From contig NZ_JTHN01000005.1 of assembly GCF_001399685.1 (NCBI RefSeq), positions 1 to 64,000 of the forward strand: a stretch of 64,000 nucleotides of DNA, in the 5' to 3' direction. A program made the position numbers and the translations under genes. The notes below the pieces were generated by a model that was given only the letters and a program-made list of their open reading frames with translations, did no database searches and was not told the origin of the DNA. Positions 16,247-24,905 of this stretch are shown here, piece by piece; the first letter of the stretch is position 1; every line of letters begins with the position of its first letter. This DNA is from Paenibacillus sp. A3 (GTDB taxonomy: Bacteria > Bacillota > Bacilli > Paenibacillales > NBRC-103111).

Positions 16247-16503
16247 TTGCTAAAGCAAAGCCTTGAGCACGTTGAGAAAGTGGCCAGATTGAGGTAATAG
16301 AATGTACGAGGGGGTGGGGTATCTACTTCCAGGCGCTCTTCTGCAGGAAATTTTTATTGGAAGCTGCTTAGCAGCGGATATTTCCCGCAGACAAAGGCGC
16401 ATGCTATCGCTCTTCCAGTAGATACCCCACTTCCGTATGTATTTCCATTCTAGTCAAAACCACTTTCCCAACATTCTAAGTTTTGCTAAAGCTAAGCCAT
16501 GAG
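16247..16503. repeat. Long imperfect inverted repeat flanked by 21-bp direct repeats (MITE-like or structured RNA)
   Basis: Direct repeats at 16247-16267 and 16483-16503 match at 19 of 21 bases (TTGCTAAAGC.AAGCC.TGAG). Between them lies a nested inverted repeat: GAAAGTGG/CCACTTTC at the edges, TAGAATG/CATTCTA, perfect 14-bp arms GTGGGGTATCTACT (16314-16327) and its complement (16417-16430), inner CTGC.GGAAAT/ATTTCC.GCAG, and an apical GCTGC.TAGCAGC hairpin. No coding frame is present. This fits a non-autonomous palindromic element or a folded RNA. The second direct repeat runs into the ribosome site of the next gene. Confidence 0.6.
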
Positions 16504-16514
16504 GAGGGAGATAA

Positions 16515-16916
16515 ATGCCTAGTGTCAGATCATTCATCAAGCCCGCGGGACCTGCCGTTGAAGCGCCGGCGGGGCAGGAAGCCAGCTATGTCGTAAGGGG
16601 AGCGATGCTGGAGTGCGAGTGCGGCAGCAATCCGAATCTGCTTAATCTGCCGACGTGCCATGGCGCATATATTCAGGGGCAGCCGCTCATGAATGTCGCG
16701 GACAGCAAGCCCGTCGTCAATATTCCGGCGACCTTCGGCGTATGCGAAGCGCTGGGCGCGCCGTGCGAGCCGCAGGTGAACATGGAGTGGATGAACGGGA
16801 AAGCGGACGTGCTCATCGACGGCAAGCCCGTGTTAACCAGCGACTCCTACATCATGTGCATGAAGCATGCGAACGGAGTCATTTATATCGCCGATGACGG
16901 GCAGAAGAAAGAATAG
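16515..16916 (+). CDS. DUF4280 PAAR-like spike-tip protein
   Basis: 133 aa. Glycine- and cysteine-containing core typical of DUF4280: YVVRGAMLECECGSNPNLLNLP, CHGAYIQGQPLMNVADSKP, then TFGVCEALGAPCEPQ and CMKHANGVIYI. The Cys/His residues could bind metal as in PAAR proteins, which cap VgrG spikes and dock effectors. A GGAGGGAG ribosome site precedes ATG 16515 and overlaps the second direct repeat of the palindromic element. It lies just before the VgrG-RHS fusion it probably serves. Confidence 0.8.
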   Translation: MPSVRSFIKPAGPAVEAPAGQEASYVVRGAMLECECGSNPNLLNLPTCHGAYIQGQPLMNVADSKPVVNIPATFGVCEALGAPCEPQVNMEWMNGKADVLIDGKPVLTSDSYIMCMKHANGVIYIADDGQKKE

Positions 16917-16990
16917 CTTTCGTCAGCGGTAATTAGGTTTACTGAGCCTTAAGCCATCTTTTACTTGCAACAGATTTGAGGGGGATGGAT

Positions 16991-19900
16991 GTGTCGAACA
17001 ACGAATCGGATCGCCTGTCGGGCTTGACCGTACAGGATCTTGTATTGAAATGGCCGTACGGAAAGCTGCGGCTTGAAGAAATAAAAATGACGCGGTTTCC
17101 CGGAGCCCATGCCCGCATGCAGCTCGGGGGCATCATGAGCGAGGAAGACAGTCAGGCCTTGGTACGGCAAGGCAGCTATCGCGACCCTATCGGTCTGTAT
17201 GCGGTTCGGGAAGGGCAGCCGGAGGAGCCGTTGTTTCTCGGGCAACTGCATGAAATTCAAGTGGACCGCATCCATGGTGTTTACAACGTCCAAGTGGACG
17301 TCATCTCGCATACGTACCAACTGGACGTGCAGCGCAAAAGCCGTTCTTTCCAGCATGCGGGCATGCTTTATACGGATGTGCTGTCTGAAGTGATCCACGC
17401 GTATCCGGGTGGAAACTTTCTGGAAACCGACGCGTTTCAGCGCGGAGCTTCGCTCGGCGATCTGGTGCTCCAATACGAGGAGACCGACTGGGAGTTTATT
17501 CAGCGGATCGCTTCCCATGCGGGTGCGGTGGTGACGCCGGACGTCAGCACCCATGCCCCGCGTCTTTGGATTGGAACGCCGTCGGGCAGGCAGCATGTGA
17601 AGCTGGAAGAGGGTGCCTACCACATCCGGCATGACGTGCAGACGTTTCTGACCGCGATGGAAACGAATGTTGAACGCTTCCAGGAGGAAGATTTTACGCG
17701 CCTTATCGTCGCAAAGGACCAGTGGCTGGAGCTTGGGGCGGAGGTAGAGAGAAACGGCCGTCTGTTTGTCGTTGCAGGCATTCAGGGAGCGATGGTTCAT
17801 GGCATTTTGCAATTCGAATACCTATGCACCACCCCCGCAGGGCTGCGGCAAAATAAACGGTATAACGAAAACCTGCCGGGTCTGGCGATGGACGGCAAAA
17901 TTTTGGCGATCGGCGTCAAGAAGGCGAAAGTGCATCTGGATATCGACAAAAACCAGCCGGAGCACGAAGCAGTCTGGTTCACGTACTCGTCGCCGACGAG
18001 CCATATTTTCCATGCCATGCCGCCGGTCGGATCGCGGATCAAGCTGTATTTTCCGACGCATGACGAAGCGGAAGCGATGCTGATTCAATCGGTGCGGACG
18101 CCGTTTTCCCCGCAGGGCGAGGCGGCGGAGAAAGCGAACAAGAAAATGGCCGATACGACCGTAAAGTCGTTCTCCACGGGCGGAGGCAAGGAATTCGAGC
18201 TGGGGACGAAAGATATTTCGTTCACGGCGAAGGAAGGCGCACTATTTATCACCATCGGCGAAGAAGATGGGATCACCCTGCAGAGCGATAAAGACCTCGT
18301 GCTGATGGCGGAGCAGGAACTATCGTTTAGCGAGCTGAAGACGTTCCGGGCGGAGGCTCAGGAAGAGCTGTGGATCGCAGGCGGCAAAAGCAGCATGATG
18401 CTGACCGACATGACAGACGTGATGGGCCAGCAGGTCATGATGACGGGCAGCGAGCGGCAATCGTTTGAGGCGCTGAGCAACCCGGAAGCGGAGCAGGCCA
18501 AGAGCGACAAGGAGAAGGACAGCTTCCTGGAAACACTGGGAACGGCGCTGGATGTGCTCAGCATGGTGCCGGGTCTTGGCATTATCGCGGGAGCGGCAAG
18601 CGCAGTCGTGAGCATTTGCCGCGGAGACTTCCTCGGCGCGGCCTTGTCCATCGGCTCGATGCTGCCGATCGGAGGCGCGGCGTTCGGCGCAGCGAAGCTG
18701 GCGGCCAAAGGTGTTGCCAAGGTCGCAGCCAAGGCGGCGGCGAAGGCAGGCGGCAAGATGGCCGGAAAAATCGGCCGGGCCGCGGCGAAGAAGGCCGTCC
18801 AGTTCGGGAAGAACACGCTGAACAAGGTGATGACAGGAGCCCGGAAGCTGAAGCAGAAGGCCGAGGAGCTGCGGGAGCTGCTGCAGAAGAAGCTGCAGGA
18901 TATGCAGCAGAAGCTGGCGGAGAAGGGCAAGGCGTTGCTCCAGAAAGCGTTGGAGAAATCCGGGGCGAAGAAGGCGCTTACGAAGTTCAACCATAAAGTG
19001 TTGAAGAAATTCGAGTGCACCAAAGGCCTTGGCGACCGTTTCTGTAAATGGGGTTTTGAGCCGGTCGATCTGATCACGGGACGGATGATGAGCGAAGCGA
19101 CAGACTTCGAATTTCCGGGCCCGCTACCGATCCAATGGGACCGGCGCTGGATCAGCGACAGCGGTCATCGGGGCTTGCTCGGTCATGGCGTGCATCACAG
19201 CCTGGATATGCGGCTGGAGGTGCTGGATGACTGCATTGGCGTATTGCTGGCAGACGGACGGGCGGTTTCGTTTGAGCGCTTATACCGTGGACTTATGGAA
19301 ACGCGAAACCCGAAAGAACGGATGGTTTTGCGCCGGGAAGGGACGGGGTACGTGCTTTTCGAGGAAGACAGCCGTCTGACGTACCTTTTCGGAAACCAGA
19401 CAGGGATGGAAACGAGATTCCGCCTGGAACGGATTGGGCAGGAATGGGGACATTCTATTGCGCTCTCGTACGATGACCGCGGTCACTTGCGGCAGGTGAC
19501 GGACAGCGTGGGCCGGAGGCTGGATATCCAGACGGACGAAGCTGGACGGATCACGAAAGTGACTCACGTTTATCGCGGGGAACAGCGCGAGGTGCTGGTG
19601 CAGTACCGCTACAACGAGGCGGGGGATCTCATCGAGGTGACGGATGCGTTGGGACAGACGACCCGCATGTCCTACGAAAGTCACTTGATGCTCAAGAAGA
19701 CGGACCGCAACGGGTATAGCTTCCACTGGCGTTATGACGGACCGACCACGGGAGCGCGCTGCGTTCATACGTACGGGGACGACGGGCTGCTGGAGGGCAG
19801 CATCGCGTATTACGACGGCTGGAACGAAGTGAGCAACAGTCAGGGGCATACGACGACGTACGAATACACCCCGGAGTATTATTGCACCCGGATCGTCAAC

Positions 19901-22567
19901 CCGCTAGGCGGCGTTGTGCAGTATGAATACAACGAGCTGGGCGAGCTGCTGAGCGAAACGGACGAGGAAGGCCGTGTTTCCCGGTATGCGTACGACGAGT
20001 TCGGGCGGGTCGTTGAGGAAGTACAGCCGGATGGGGGTGTATGGAAGTACACGTACCGTGAAGACGGAAGACTGGAGCAGGTGAAGGACCCGGAAGGCGG
20101 TATCAGGGCATGGCAGTATGATGAATTGGGCCGGGTGAAGGGAGTTGTCGGGCCCGATCAGACAGTGACGCGTTTTGCCTACGATGAGCGACATCGGATC
20201 AGCGAAGTACACGATCCGAAAGGTGCGGTCACGCGGCTCCTTTACGACGATCAGGATAACCTGATCGAGGTCACGCTGCCTGACGGGACGAGTGGAAAGT
20301 GGGCATATAACCACCGGGGAGAATGTCTGCAGGAGACGAATCCGCTTGGAGCGAAGCAAGTGCTGGTCTACGATGCGCTGGGCCGAGTCGTGCGCTCCGA
20401 GCTGCCGGATGGTAATGTAATTAAGCTGAAGTATAATGCCTACGATGAAGTGATCCTCGCGGAAGATAACCAGCACCGTGTGGCGTTCGGGTATACCCCG
20501 CTTGGTAAGCTGACTTGGCGCGAAGAAAAGGGCAAACGTGTCCAGTTGAGTTATAACAAGGAAGAAGAACTGACCGAAGTCATCAACGAGCGCGGGGAGC
20601 GCTATGTGCTGGAACGCGATGCGAACGGAAGCATCGTTCGCGAAACGGGCTTTGACGGAATTGTACGGCAATACATGCGAAGCCCTGCGGGTTTGCTACA
20701 GAAGGTAGAGCGGCCGGGTGGACGATGGACGGCTTACAGCCATGACGTTATGGGACGAGTAACGCAGGTGGAATACAGCGACGGTCTGGTGGAGACGTTT
20801 AGGTATAACCGTGTCGGGGATATACTGGAGACAGCCAATCCTTTTGTGACGGTGAAGCTGGATTATGACCGGGCCGGTCGCGTCATTAAGGAATGGCGGG
20901 GTGCGTACTGGGTAACAAGCCAATACGATGAAATGGGCAACCGGACGGAAGTAAGCAGCAGCCTTGGCGCTCAAGTGACGATGGAGCGCGACATACTGGG
21001 GCAAGTTAGCCAGATGCAGGCGCAGCAGCAGCGCGGAGGCGACGCAGCTCAGAACGTCGGCAAGCCGTGGACGGCGCAGATGAAGTACGATGCGCTTGGG
21101 CAGGAAATCGAGAGACTGTTGCCCGGCGGGGTAATCAGCAGTTGGCAGTACGATGCCGCAGGACGGCCTGAACGACACAGTGTAAAAGCGGGCGGACGGG
21201 AAGCCCGCAAACGAAAGTATACGTGGGACGTCAATAACCGTCTAAAGTCCGTGCTCAACGAGCTGACAGGCAAGAAAACGCAGTACGGATATGACGATTT
21301 TGGAACCTTGATCGGGGCCACGAACGACTTCGGTAAAATCTTCCGCATGGCCGATGATGTCGATAACCTGTACAGCAGCGGTCATAAGACGGACCGGAAA
21401 TACGGAGCCGGCGGGCGGCTGCTTGAGTTTAACGGAACGAAGTACAGCTACGATGAAGAGGGAAATCTCGCTGAAAAGATAGACCCGGACGGCACGCATT
21501 GGCGTTATGAGTATTATAGCAATAATATGATGAGCAAGGTTGTGCGGCCGGACGGGCAGGAAGTTACGTTTACGTATGATAGTCTTGGTAGGCGGATTGA
21601 GAAGCATTTTAACGGTGTGGTACACTGTTATGTGTGGGATGGAAACACCATCCTGCATGAGTGGAAAGCGGTAAATAGTAAAGTGCAGAGCAATGAGCAG
21701 TCTAGGCCAACGCAGCACTTGGGACAAGCACAGAATCCTAAGTCCTTTTCACCAAACGATAGCTTAGTCACATGGGTATACAACGATGGATTCATACCTT
21801 CTGCAAAAATAACGAGCGAAGGCAACTACAGCATTATCAGCGACTACCTAGGAACACCAGTAGAAGTTTATGACAAGGAAGGAAACCAGGTTTGGTCATC
21901 TGAGCTTGATATTTATGGTAGATTGAAAGTATTTATTGGTGAGAAAGGCTTCGTACCATTTCGTTATCAAGGGCAGTATGAAGATGTAGAGAGTGGATTG
22001 TATTACAACCGATTCCGCTATTATTCACCAGTTGAAGGAATGTATACACAGCAAGATCCTATTGGATTAATAGGTGGTACGGCGCTATATGGATATGTAA
22101 AGGACACGAATATTTGGATTGATATTTTTGGATTGAGCGGTGCTTCTGGTATAGAAGGCACTAATAACATTTTCAGGGGTGATGATTTTTATAAAGGTGG
22201 TCCTATTGGTATGCCAAAGAGTGGAACAATCTCTGCTCAAGATATTATTAATCACATAAGCGAAAAAGGAGATGGACGTCTAACATCATTTAGTACTCAG
22301 TTGAAAACTAAAAATGCTAATTCTCGAGGTGCAGATTTCTTTACAAGCAAAAATAATATAAGTAAAGTTTCAGCTTTAGATTTAGATGAACTGGTCAAAT
22401 CTGGTGATATCACAATTTTGACGAAAGAAAAAGCGATGGAAATAATTGAGAATGAGTTAGGAGTTAAAGCAGCTAAAAAATCTGGTATTCTTGCAAATAT
22501 GAAGAGGAATAATGAAGTACTCGTTCACGGTCAGATACCGGGAAATAAAATTACTCGGTGCAAATAG
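16991..22567 (+). CDS. Giant VgrG-RHS fusion with C-terminal ADP-ribosyltransferase-like toxin tip
   Basis: About 1,858 aa. Residues 1-~480: VgrG-like module similar in order to the 13069 gene. ~515-605: hydrophobic/Ala-rich region (MVPGLGIIAGAASAV ... GSMLPIGGAAFGAAKLAAK). ~605-680: Lys/Gln/Glu coiled coil. ~690-1690: RHS/YD-repeat shell, starting at PVDLITGRMMSEATDFEFPG and ending at the RHS core boundary GLYYNRFRYYSP...QQDPIGL. The last ~145 residues are a variable AT-rich tip: IFRGDD (Arg), LTSFST (Ser-x-Ser), NNEVLVHGQIP (Glu), an R-S-E layout like ADP-ribosyltransferases. GTG 16991 is 6 bp from GAGGGGG; ATG 16985 abuts it. Confidence 0.88.
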   Translation: MSNNESDRLSGLTVQDLVLKWPYGKLRLEEIKMTRFPGAHARMQLGGIMSEEDSQALVRQGSYRDPIGLYAVREGQPEEPLFLGQLHEIQVDRIHGVYNVQVDVISHTYQLDVQRKSRSFQHAGMLYTDVLSEVIHAYPGGNFLETDAFQRGASLGDLVLQYEETDWEFIQRIASHAGAVVTPDVSTHAPRLWIGTPSGRQHVKLEEGAYHIRHDVQTFLTAMETNVERFQEEDFTRLIVAKDQWLELGAEVERNGRLFVVAGIQGAMVHGILQFEYLCTTPAGLRQNKRYNENLPGLAMDGKILAIGVKKAKVHLDIDKNQPEHEAVWFTYSSPTSHIFHAMPPVGSRIKLYFPTHDEAEAMLIQSVRTPFSPQGEAAEKANKKMADTTVKSFSTGGGKEFELGTKDISFTAKEGALFITIGEEDGITLQSDKDLVLMAEQELSFSELKTFRAEAQEELWIAGGKSSMMLTDMTDVMGQQVMMTGSERQSFEALSNPEAEQAKSDKEKDSFLETLGTALDVLSMVPGLGIIAGAASAVVSICRGDFLGAALSIGSMLPIGGAAFGAAKLAAKGVAKVAAKAAAKAGGKMAGKIGRAAAKKAVQFGKNTLNKVMTGARKLKQKAEELRELLQKKLQDMQQKLAEKGKALLQKALEKSGAKKALTKFNHKVLKKFECTKGLGDRFCKWGFEPVDLITGRMMSEATDFEFPGPLPIQWDRRWISDSGHRGLLGHGVHHSLDMRLEVLDDCIGVLLADGRAVSFERLYRGLMETRNPKERMVLRREGTGYVLFEEDSRLTYLFGNQTGMETRFRLERIGQEWGHSIALSYDDRGHLRQVTDSVGRRLDIQTDEAGRITKVTHVYRGEQREVLVQYRYNEAGDLIEVTDALGQTTRMSYESHLMLKKTDRNGYSFHWRYDGPTTGARCVHTYGDDGLLEGSIAYYDGWNEVSNSQGHTTTYEYTPEYYCTRIVNPLGGVVQYEYNELGELLSETDEEGRVSRYAYDEFGRVVEEVQPDGGVWKYTYREDGRLEQVKDPEGGIRAWQYDELGRVKGVVGPDQTVTRFAYDERHRISEVHDPKGAVTRLLYDDQDNLIEVTLPDGTSGKWAYNHRGECLQETNPLGAKQVLVYDALGRVVRSELPDGNVIKLKYNAYDEVILAEDNQHRVAFGYTPLGKLTWREEKGKRVQLSYNKEEELTEVINERGERYVLERDANGSIVRETGFDGIVRQYMRSPAGLLQKVERPGGRWTAYSHDVMGRVTQVEYSDGLVETFRYNRVGDILETANPFVTVKLDYDRAGRVIKEWRGAYWVTSQYDEMGNRTEVSSSLGAQVTMERDILGQVSQMQAQQQRGGDAAQNVGKPWTAQMKYDALGQEIERLLPGGVISSWQYDAAGRPERHSVKAGGREARKRKYTWDVNNRLKSVLNELTGKKTQYGYDDFGTLIGATNDFGKIFRMADDVDNLYSSGHKTDRKYGAGGRLLEFNGTKYSYDEEGNLAEKIDPDGTHWRYEYYSNNMMSKVVRPDGQEVTFTYDSLGRRIEKHFNGVVHCYVWDGNTILHEWKAVNSKVQSNEQSRPTQHLGQAQNPKSFSPNDSLVTWVYNDGFIPSAKITSEGNYSIISDYLGTPVEVYDKEGNQVWSSELDIYGRLKVFIGEKGFVPFRYQGQYEDVESGLYYNRFRYYSPVEGMYTQQDPIGLIGGTALYGYVKDTNIWIDIFGLSGASGIEGTNNIFRGDDFYKGGPIGMPKSGTISAQDIINHISEKGDGRLTSFSTQLKTKNANSRGADFFTSKNNISKVSALDLDELVKSGDITILTKEKAMEIIENELGVKAAKKSGILANMKRNNEVLVHGQIPGNKITRCK

Positions 22568-22601
22568 TTGTTTGATTAAATATTTTTAAGTGAGGGAGAC
22601 T

Positions 22602-22922
22602 ATGTATAAAGTAAAAATAGGGATTTCTGGAAATACGTCCGCTCCATGTTTGCAGGTAATTCAGTCAAAAGGTTTTGTTGTTTCAATGTCAACGCATCTT
22701 GTATCAGACGATGTGTGGTCAGCAGTTCATGACTATTCTGCTGAAAAAGATGGACTGTTTTTTAACGCAACGAACCTCGAAGAGCTTTTAGGATTGATAG
22801 CAATGTGGGAACATCGTGGTGATAGTTGGCACGCACAACATGATGAGGTAGATGTTTATCATAAGTTGCAGGATGACTCGCCACTTTATGATAAAGACGG
22901 AAATCTAATAGAACAAGAGTAG
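22602..22922 (+). CDS. Probable cognate immunity protein of the RHS toxin
   Basis: 106 aa, acidic and cytoplasmic, starting 34 bp after the toxin with a GAGGGAG ribosome site. AT-rich like the toxin tip. Family not recognised, but it aligns loosely with the truncated gene at 26389: both have L..I...GF, a D...W.A block, then F.A...L..LGL. Since the two toxin tips upstream of them are also related, this is good contextual evidence for immunity to an ADP-ribosyltransferase-like effector. Confidence 0.65.
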   Translation: MYKVKIGISGNTSAPCLQVIQSKGFVVSMSTHLVSDDVWSAVHDYSAEKDGLFFNATNLEELLGLIAMWEHRGDSWHAQHDEVDVYHKLQDDSPLYDKDGNLIEQE

Positions 22923-23140
22923 TAAGACCCAAGCCGAGTGTTTGCACAAAAAAATAGTCATATTTGTAATAAAAACACTTTTATAGCTTCAGACCTATTA
23001 AGGTTATTGGGGTAATTGTTTCAAGAAAGAATATAAAAATGGAATGAGTAGAAAGCAACTAAGTATTATAATTTAATTTTAGATGAAATTCAGCCTATTA
23101 TGAAATATTTAATATTTCTATGAGGATAGGCGGTGTTTTT

Positions 23141-23566
23141 TTGAGTCTAGTTGAGCACACCTACAGAGTTTTCAAATCTACATGGGGAATTTACATTAAA
23201 ATAATTGCCGAGCATACTTCAATATCAAATTACAATGAACAAGATGGCATAATAGAAGTGTGTGAGGGGTTAAAATTGGTTTTTGCTAATAAGCAAATAG
23301 TCGGTGAAGATACCATTATTGACGAAGATGTTATTTATTTGATAGAAGGGCTGAAGAAAGTAAGCGGCCAAATTCTGAGTAATTCAAAGTATGAAAAAAA
23401 TACAATCATTGTCATCCACTCTATAAATATAGCACCGTGTGATTTTCAAGAAGAGGGTTTAGTAGCTGCTATGATCGAATGGGCTTCCATAGCATTTGGT
23501 TTTGAGGTCCCCCCAATTGATGTTGCTTTTAATAAAGAAACAAACAAGTATGAATTCTTATATTAA
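23141..23566 (+). CDS. Orphan immunity-like protein, unknown family
   Basis: 141 aa from TTG 23141, which has AGGCGG 7 bp upstream; ATG 23120 is in frame but has no ribosome site. AT-rich, acidic, no signal peptide or membrane helix. C-terminal block IEWASIAFGFEVPPIDVAFN. No family is recognised. Its place between the RHS immunity gene and RHS debris, and its base composition, suggest an immunity gene left behind by an earlier toxin tip. A strong terminator follows. The 200 bp before it hold no other gene. Confidence 0.5.
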   Translation: MSLVEHTYRVFKSTWGIYIKIIAEHTSISNYNEQDGIIEVCEGLKLVFANKQIVGEDTIIDEDVIYLIEGLKKVSGQILSNSKYEKNTIIVIHSINIAPCDFQEEGLVAAMIEWASIAFGFEVPPIDVAFNKETNKYEFLY

Positions 23567-23577
23567 ATTTGCAATCT

Positions 23578-23608
23578 ACCTTGAGTGGTTTCCGTCACTT
23601 AAGGTTTT
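23578..23608 (+). terminator. Intrinsic terminator after the orphan immunity-like gene
   Basis: ACCTTGAGTG and CACTTAAGGT pair around an 8-base loop, followed by seven T. Confidence 0.85.
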
Positions 23609-23799
23609 TTTCTTCAGCGAGGTTACTCAATGAGAAACCCATCATTTAAATAAAATTATACTTAAATGGCGTATGAATATTTTCTAGATTTCATTTAAAT
23701 ACCTCAATAAGTTACACGTTTATTTTACTGACCTTAAATAAAATTCATTTTCAACGAATCCAGATTAATGAAACTTTAGTGAATAAGCTCTATGTTTCA

Positions 23800-23879
23800 T
23801 ACAACGAATCGGATCGACCGTACAGGATCTTATGCTGAAATGGCCGTACGGAAAGCTGCGGCTTGAAGAAATAAAAATG
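23800..23879 (+). pseudogene. Fragment of the VgrG-RHS gene start
   Basis: About 80 bp nearly identical to the beginning of the VgrG-RHS gene (positions ~16996-17088), with a 12-bp internal deletion and a few substitutions. It encodes pieces of NNESDR..TVQDL.LKWPYGKL. It is cut off at ATAAAAATG. It shows that a second VgrG-RHS copy once existed here or was moved by recombination. The AT-rich 190 bp before it hold nothing I can identify. Confidence 0.8.
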
Positions 23880-23913
23880 CCATACCGAGTGGACAGTCAG
23901 CCTTACCTGTGGC

Positions 23914-24114
23914 ATGGGGACAGCGGAATTTCAGGCGATCGCCATCCGCTCCCCAATAGTCGTGGCAAATCCCATTGAGCAGCAGGGCGTACCGCTAGAT
24001 GTCATGCCGGCAGGCGGTTCCTTCTCATTGCGAAGGTTCATCGACCATTTAAACCAGGAGCTAGAGGTCCAAAAGGAGGATGTCCATAATAAATATGAAC
24101 GGAAATTTATTTGA
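23914..24114 (+). pseudogene. Open fragment of unknown origin
   Basis: A GC-rich 66-codon stretch starting ATG 23914 (MGTAEFQAIAIRSPIVVANP, then IEQQGVPLDVMPAGG and SLRRFIDHLNQELEVQKED). It has no ribosome site and directly follows the VgrG fragment. Its composition matches the core genes, not the AT-rich surroundings. It is probably the end of a lost gene of the delivery locus; its last part overlaps the start of the frameshifted gene at 24095. Family not recognised. Confidence 0.3.
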
Positions 24115-24693
24115 TATTTTGGATAGTTATTATAGGAATCCAAAATCTATGGAGAACTTTTGGGTAAAGAAAAAGGAATTCTCTAAAGTTCTTTCGATGA
24201 TTTTAGATGTAAAGCTAGATTCTTCTACCAAAACAACTTTTCATCGTTATATAGATTATTTTATAAACTACACAATTGTTTTTTTGATAAAAAAAATGAT
24301 GATTTTTTACAATTGTTTAGTGAAGTGAATGACAAAAGTAAGAGGGCTACATTTATGGATCGCTACTTCTCGAACGATCTAATATCTTATGAAATGGTAT
24401 GTATGATTCTTAATGATGAAGAATTAATAAAAAAAATTGGTTTACATCATGAGTGGATAGAATATCCTTTAATGTTACGGACAAGCTATTTACTTTCAAT
24501 TTCAAAAGAAAGAGGATTAGATGAAACTGATATTATTCCCCGTGAATTAGATTTAGATTGCTCGTTTAAAGAATATCTTTTGTCTTGGAGCTTTGAAGAA
24601 AAAAAATTATCCAAAAAAGGTGTTGATTACTTTAAGAAAAATTTTGAAAATAAGTATAATCAACTCTGTAAAATCATGGGGATCAATCCATAG
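24095..24693 (+). pseudogene. Immunity-like gene split by a frameshift in a poly-A tract
   Basis: Two overlapping AT-rich frames join into one ~200-aa acidic protein if one A is added to the run of eight A at about 24288-24295. The first half is MNGNLFDILDSYYRNPKS..., the second ...VNDKSKRATFMDRYFSNDL... to KIMGINP. An AGGAGG ribosome site at 24074-24079 lies before ATG 24080, with ATG 24095 in the same frame. The family is not recognised; context and composition suggest an orphan immunity gene. The homopolymer break could be a mutation, a sequencing error or a slippage site. A strong terminator follows. Confidence 0.5.
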
Positions 24694-24697
24694 ACTA

Positions 24698-24742
24698 AAC
24701 ATATGTAGAGAAGACATAGTTCTTCTTTACATATGTTTTTTT
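24698..24742 (+). terminator. Intrinsic terminator after the frameshifted immunity-like gene
   Basis: AAACATATGTA.AGAAG and CTTCT.TACATATGTTT pair, followed by a seven-T run. Confidence 0.9.
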
Positions 24743-24743
24743 C

Positions 24744-24898
24744 GTGTTCGCCCGGCATGGGTGATAAATTGGCGGTGAAAGTCAGCTACAGGCTTGGCAG
24801 TAGGAACTGTTAGCCAAAGGCAAGGGTGTCCGTCGCGAGACGGAATCTGAAGGAAGCCGGAGGCAAACCTTCGGTCTGACGAACAGAAATCACATAGA
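24744..24898 (+). mobile_element. Group II intron 5' fragment
   Basis: The stretch has the familiar 5' sequence of bacterial group II introns: GTG..CGCCCGGCATGGGTG, GTGAAAGTCAGCTAC, GGCTTGGCAGTAGGAAC, GTTAGCC, GAGGGTGTCC, CGGAATCTGAAGGAAG, GGCAAACCTTCGGTCTGACG and AACAGAAATCACAT. Only domain I (about 155 bp) remains; no reverse transcriptase or domains V/VI follow. At its broken 3' edge the sequence passes into RHS core DNA, so a deletion or recombination joined the two. Confidence 0.85.
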
Positions 24899-24905
24899 AT
24901 AGCAC

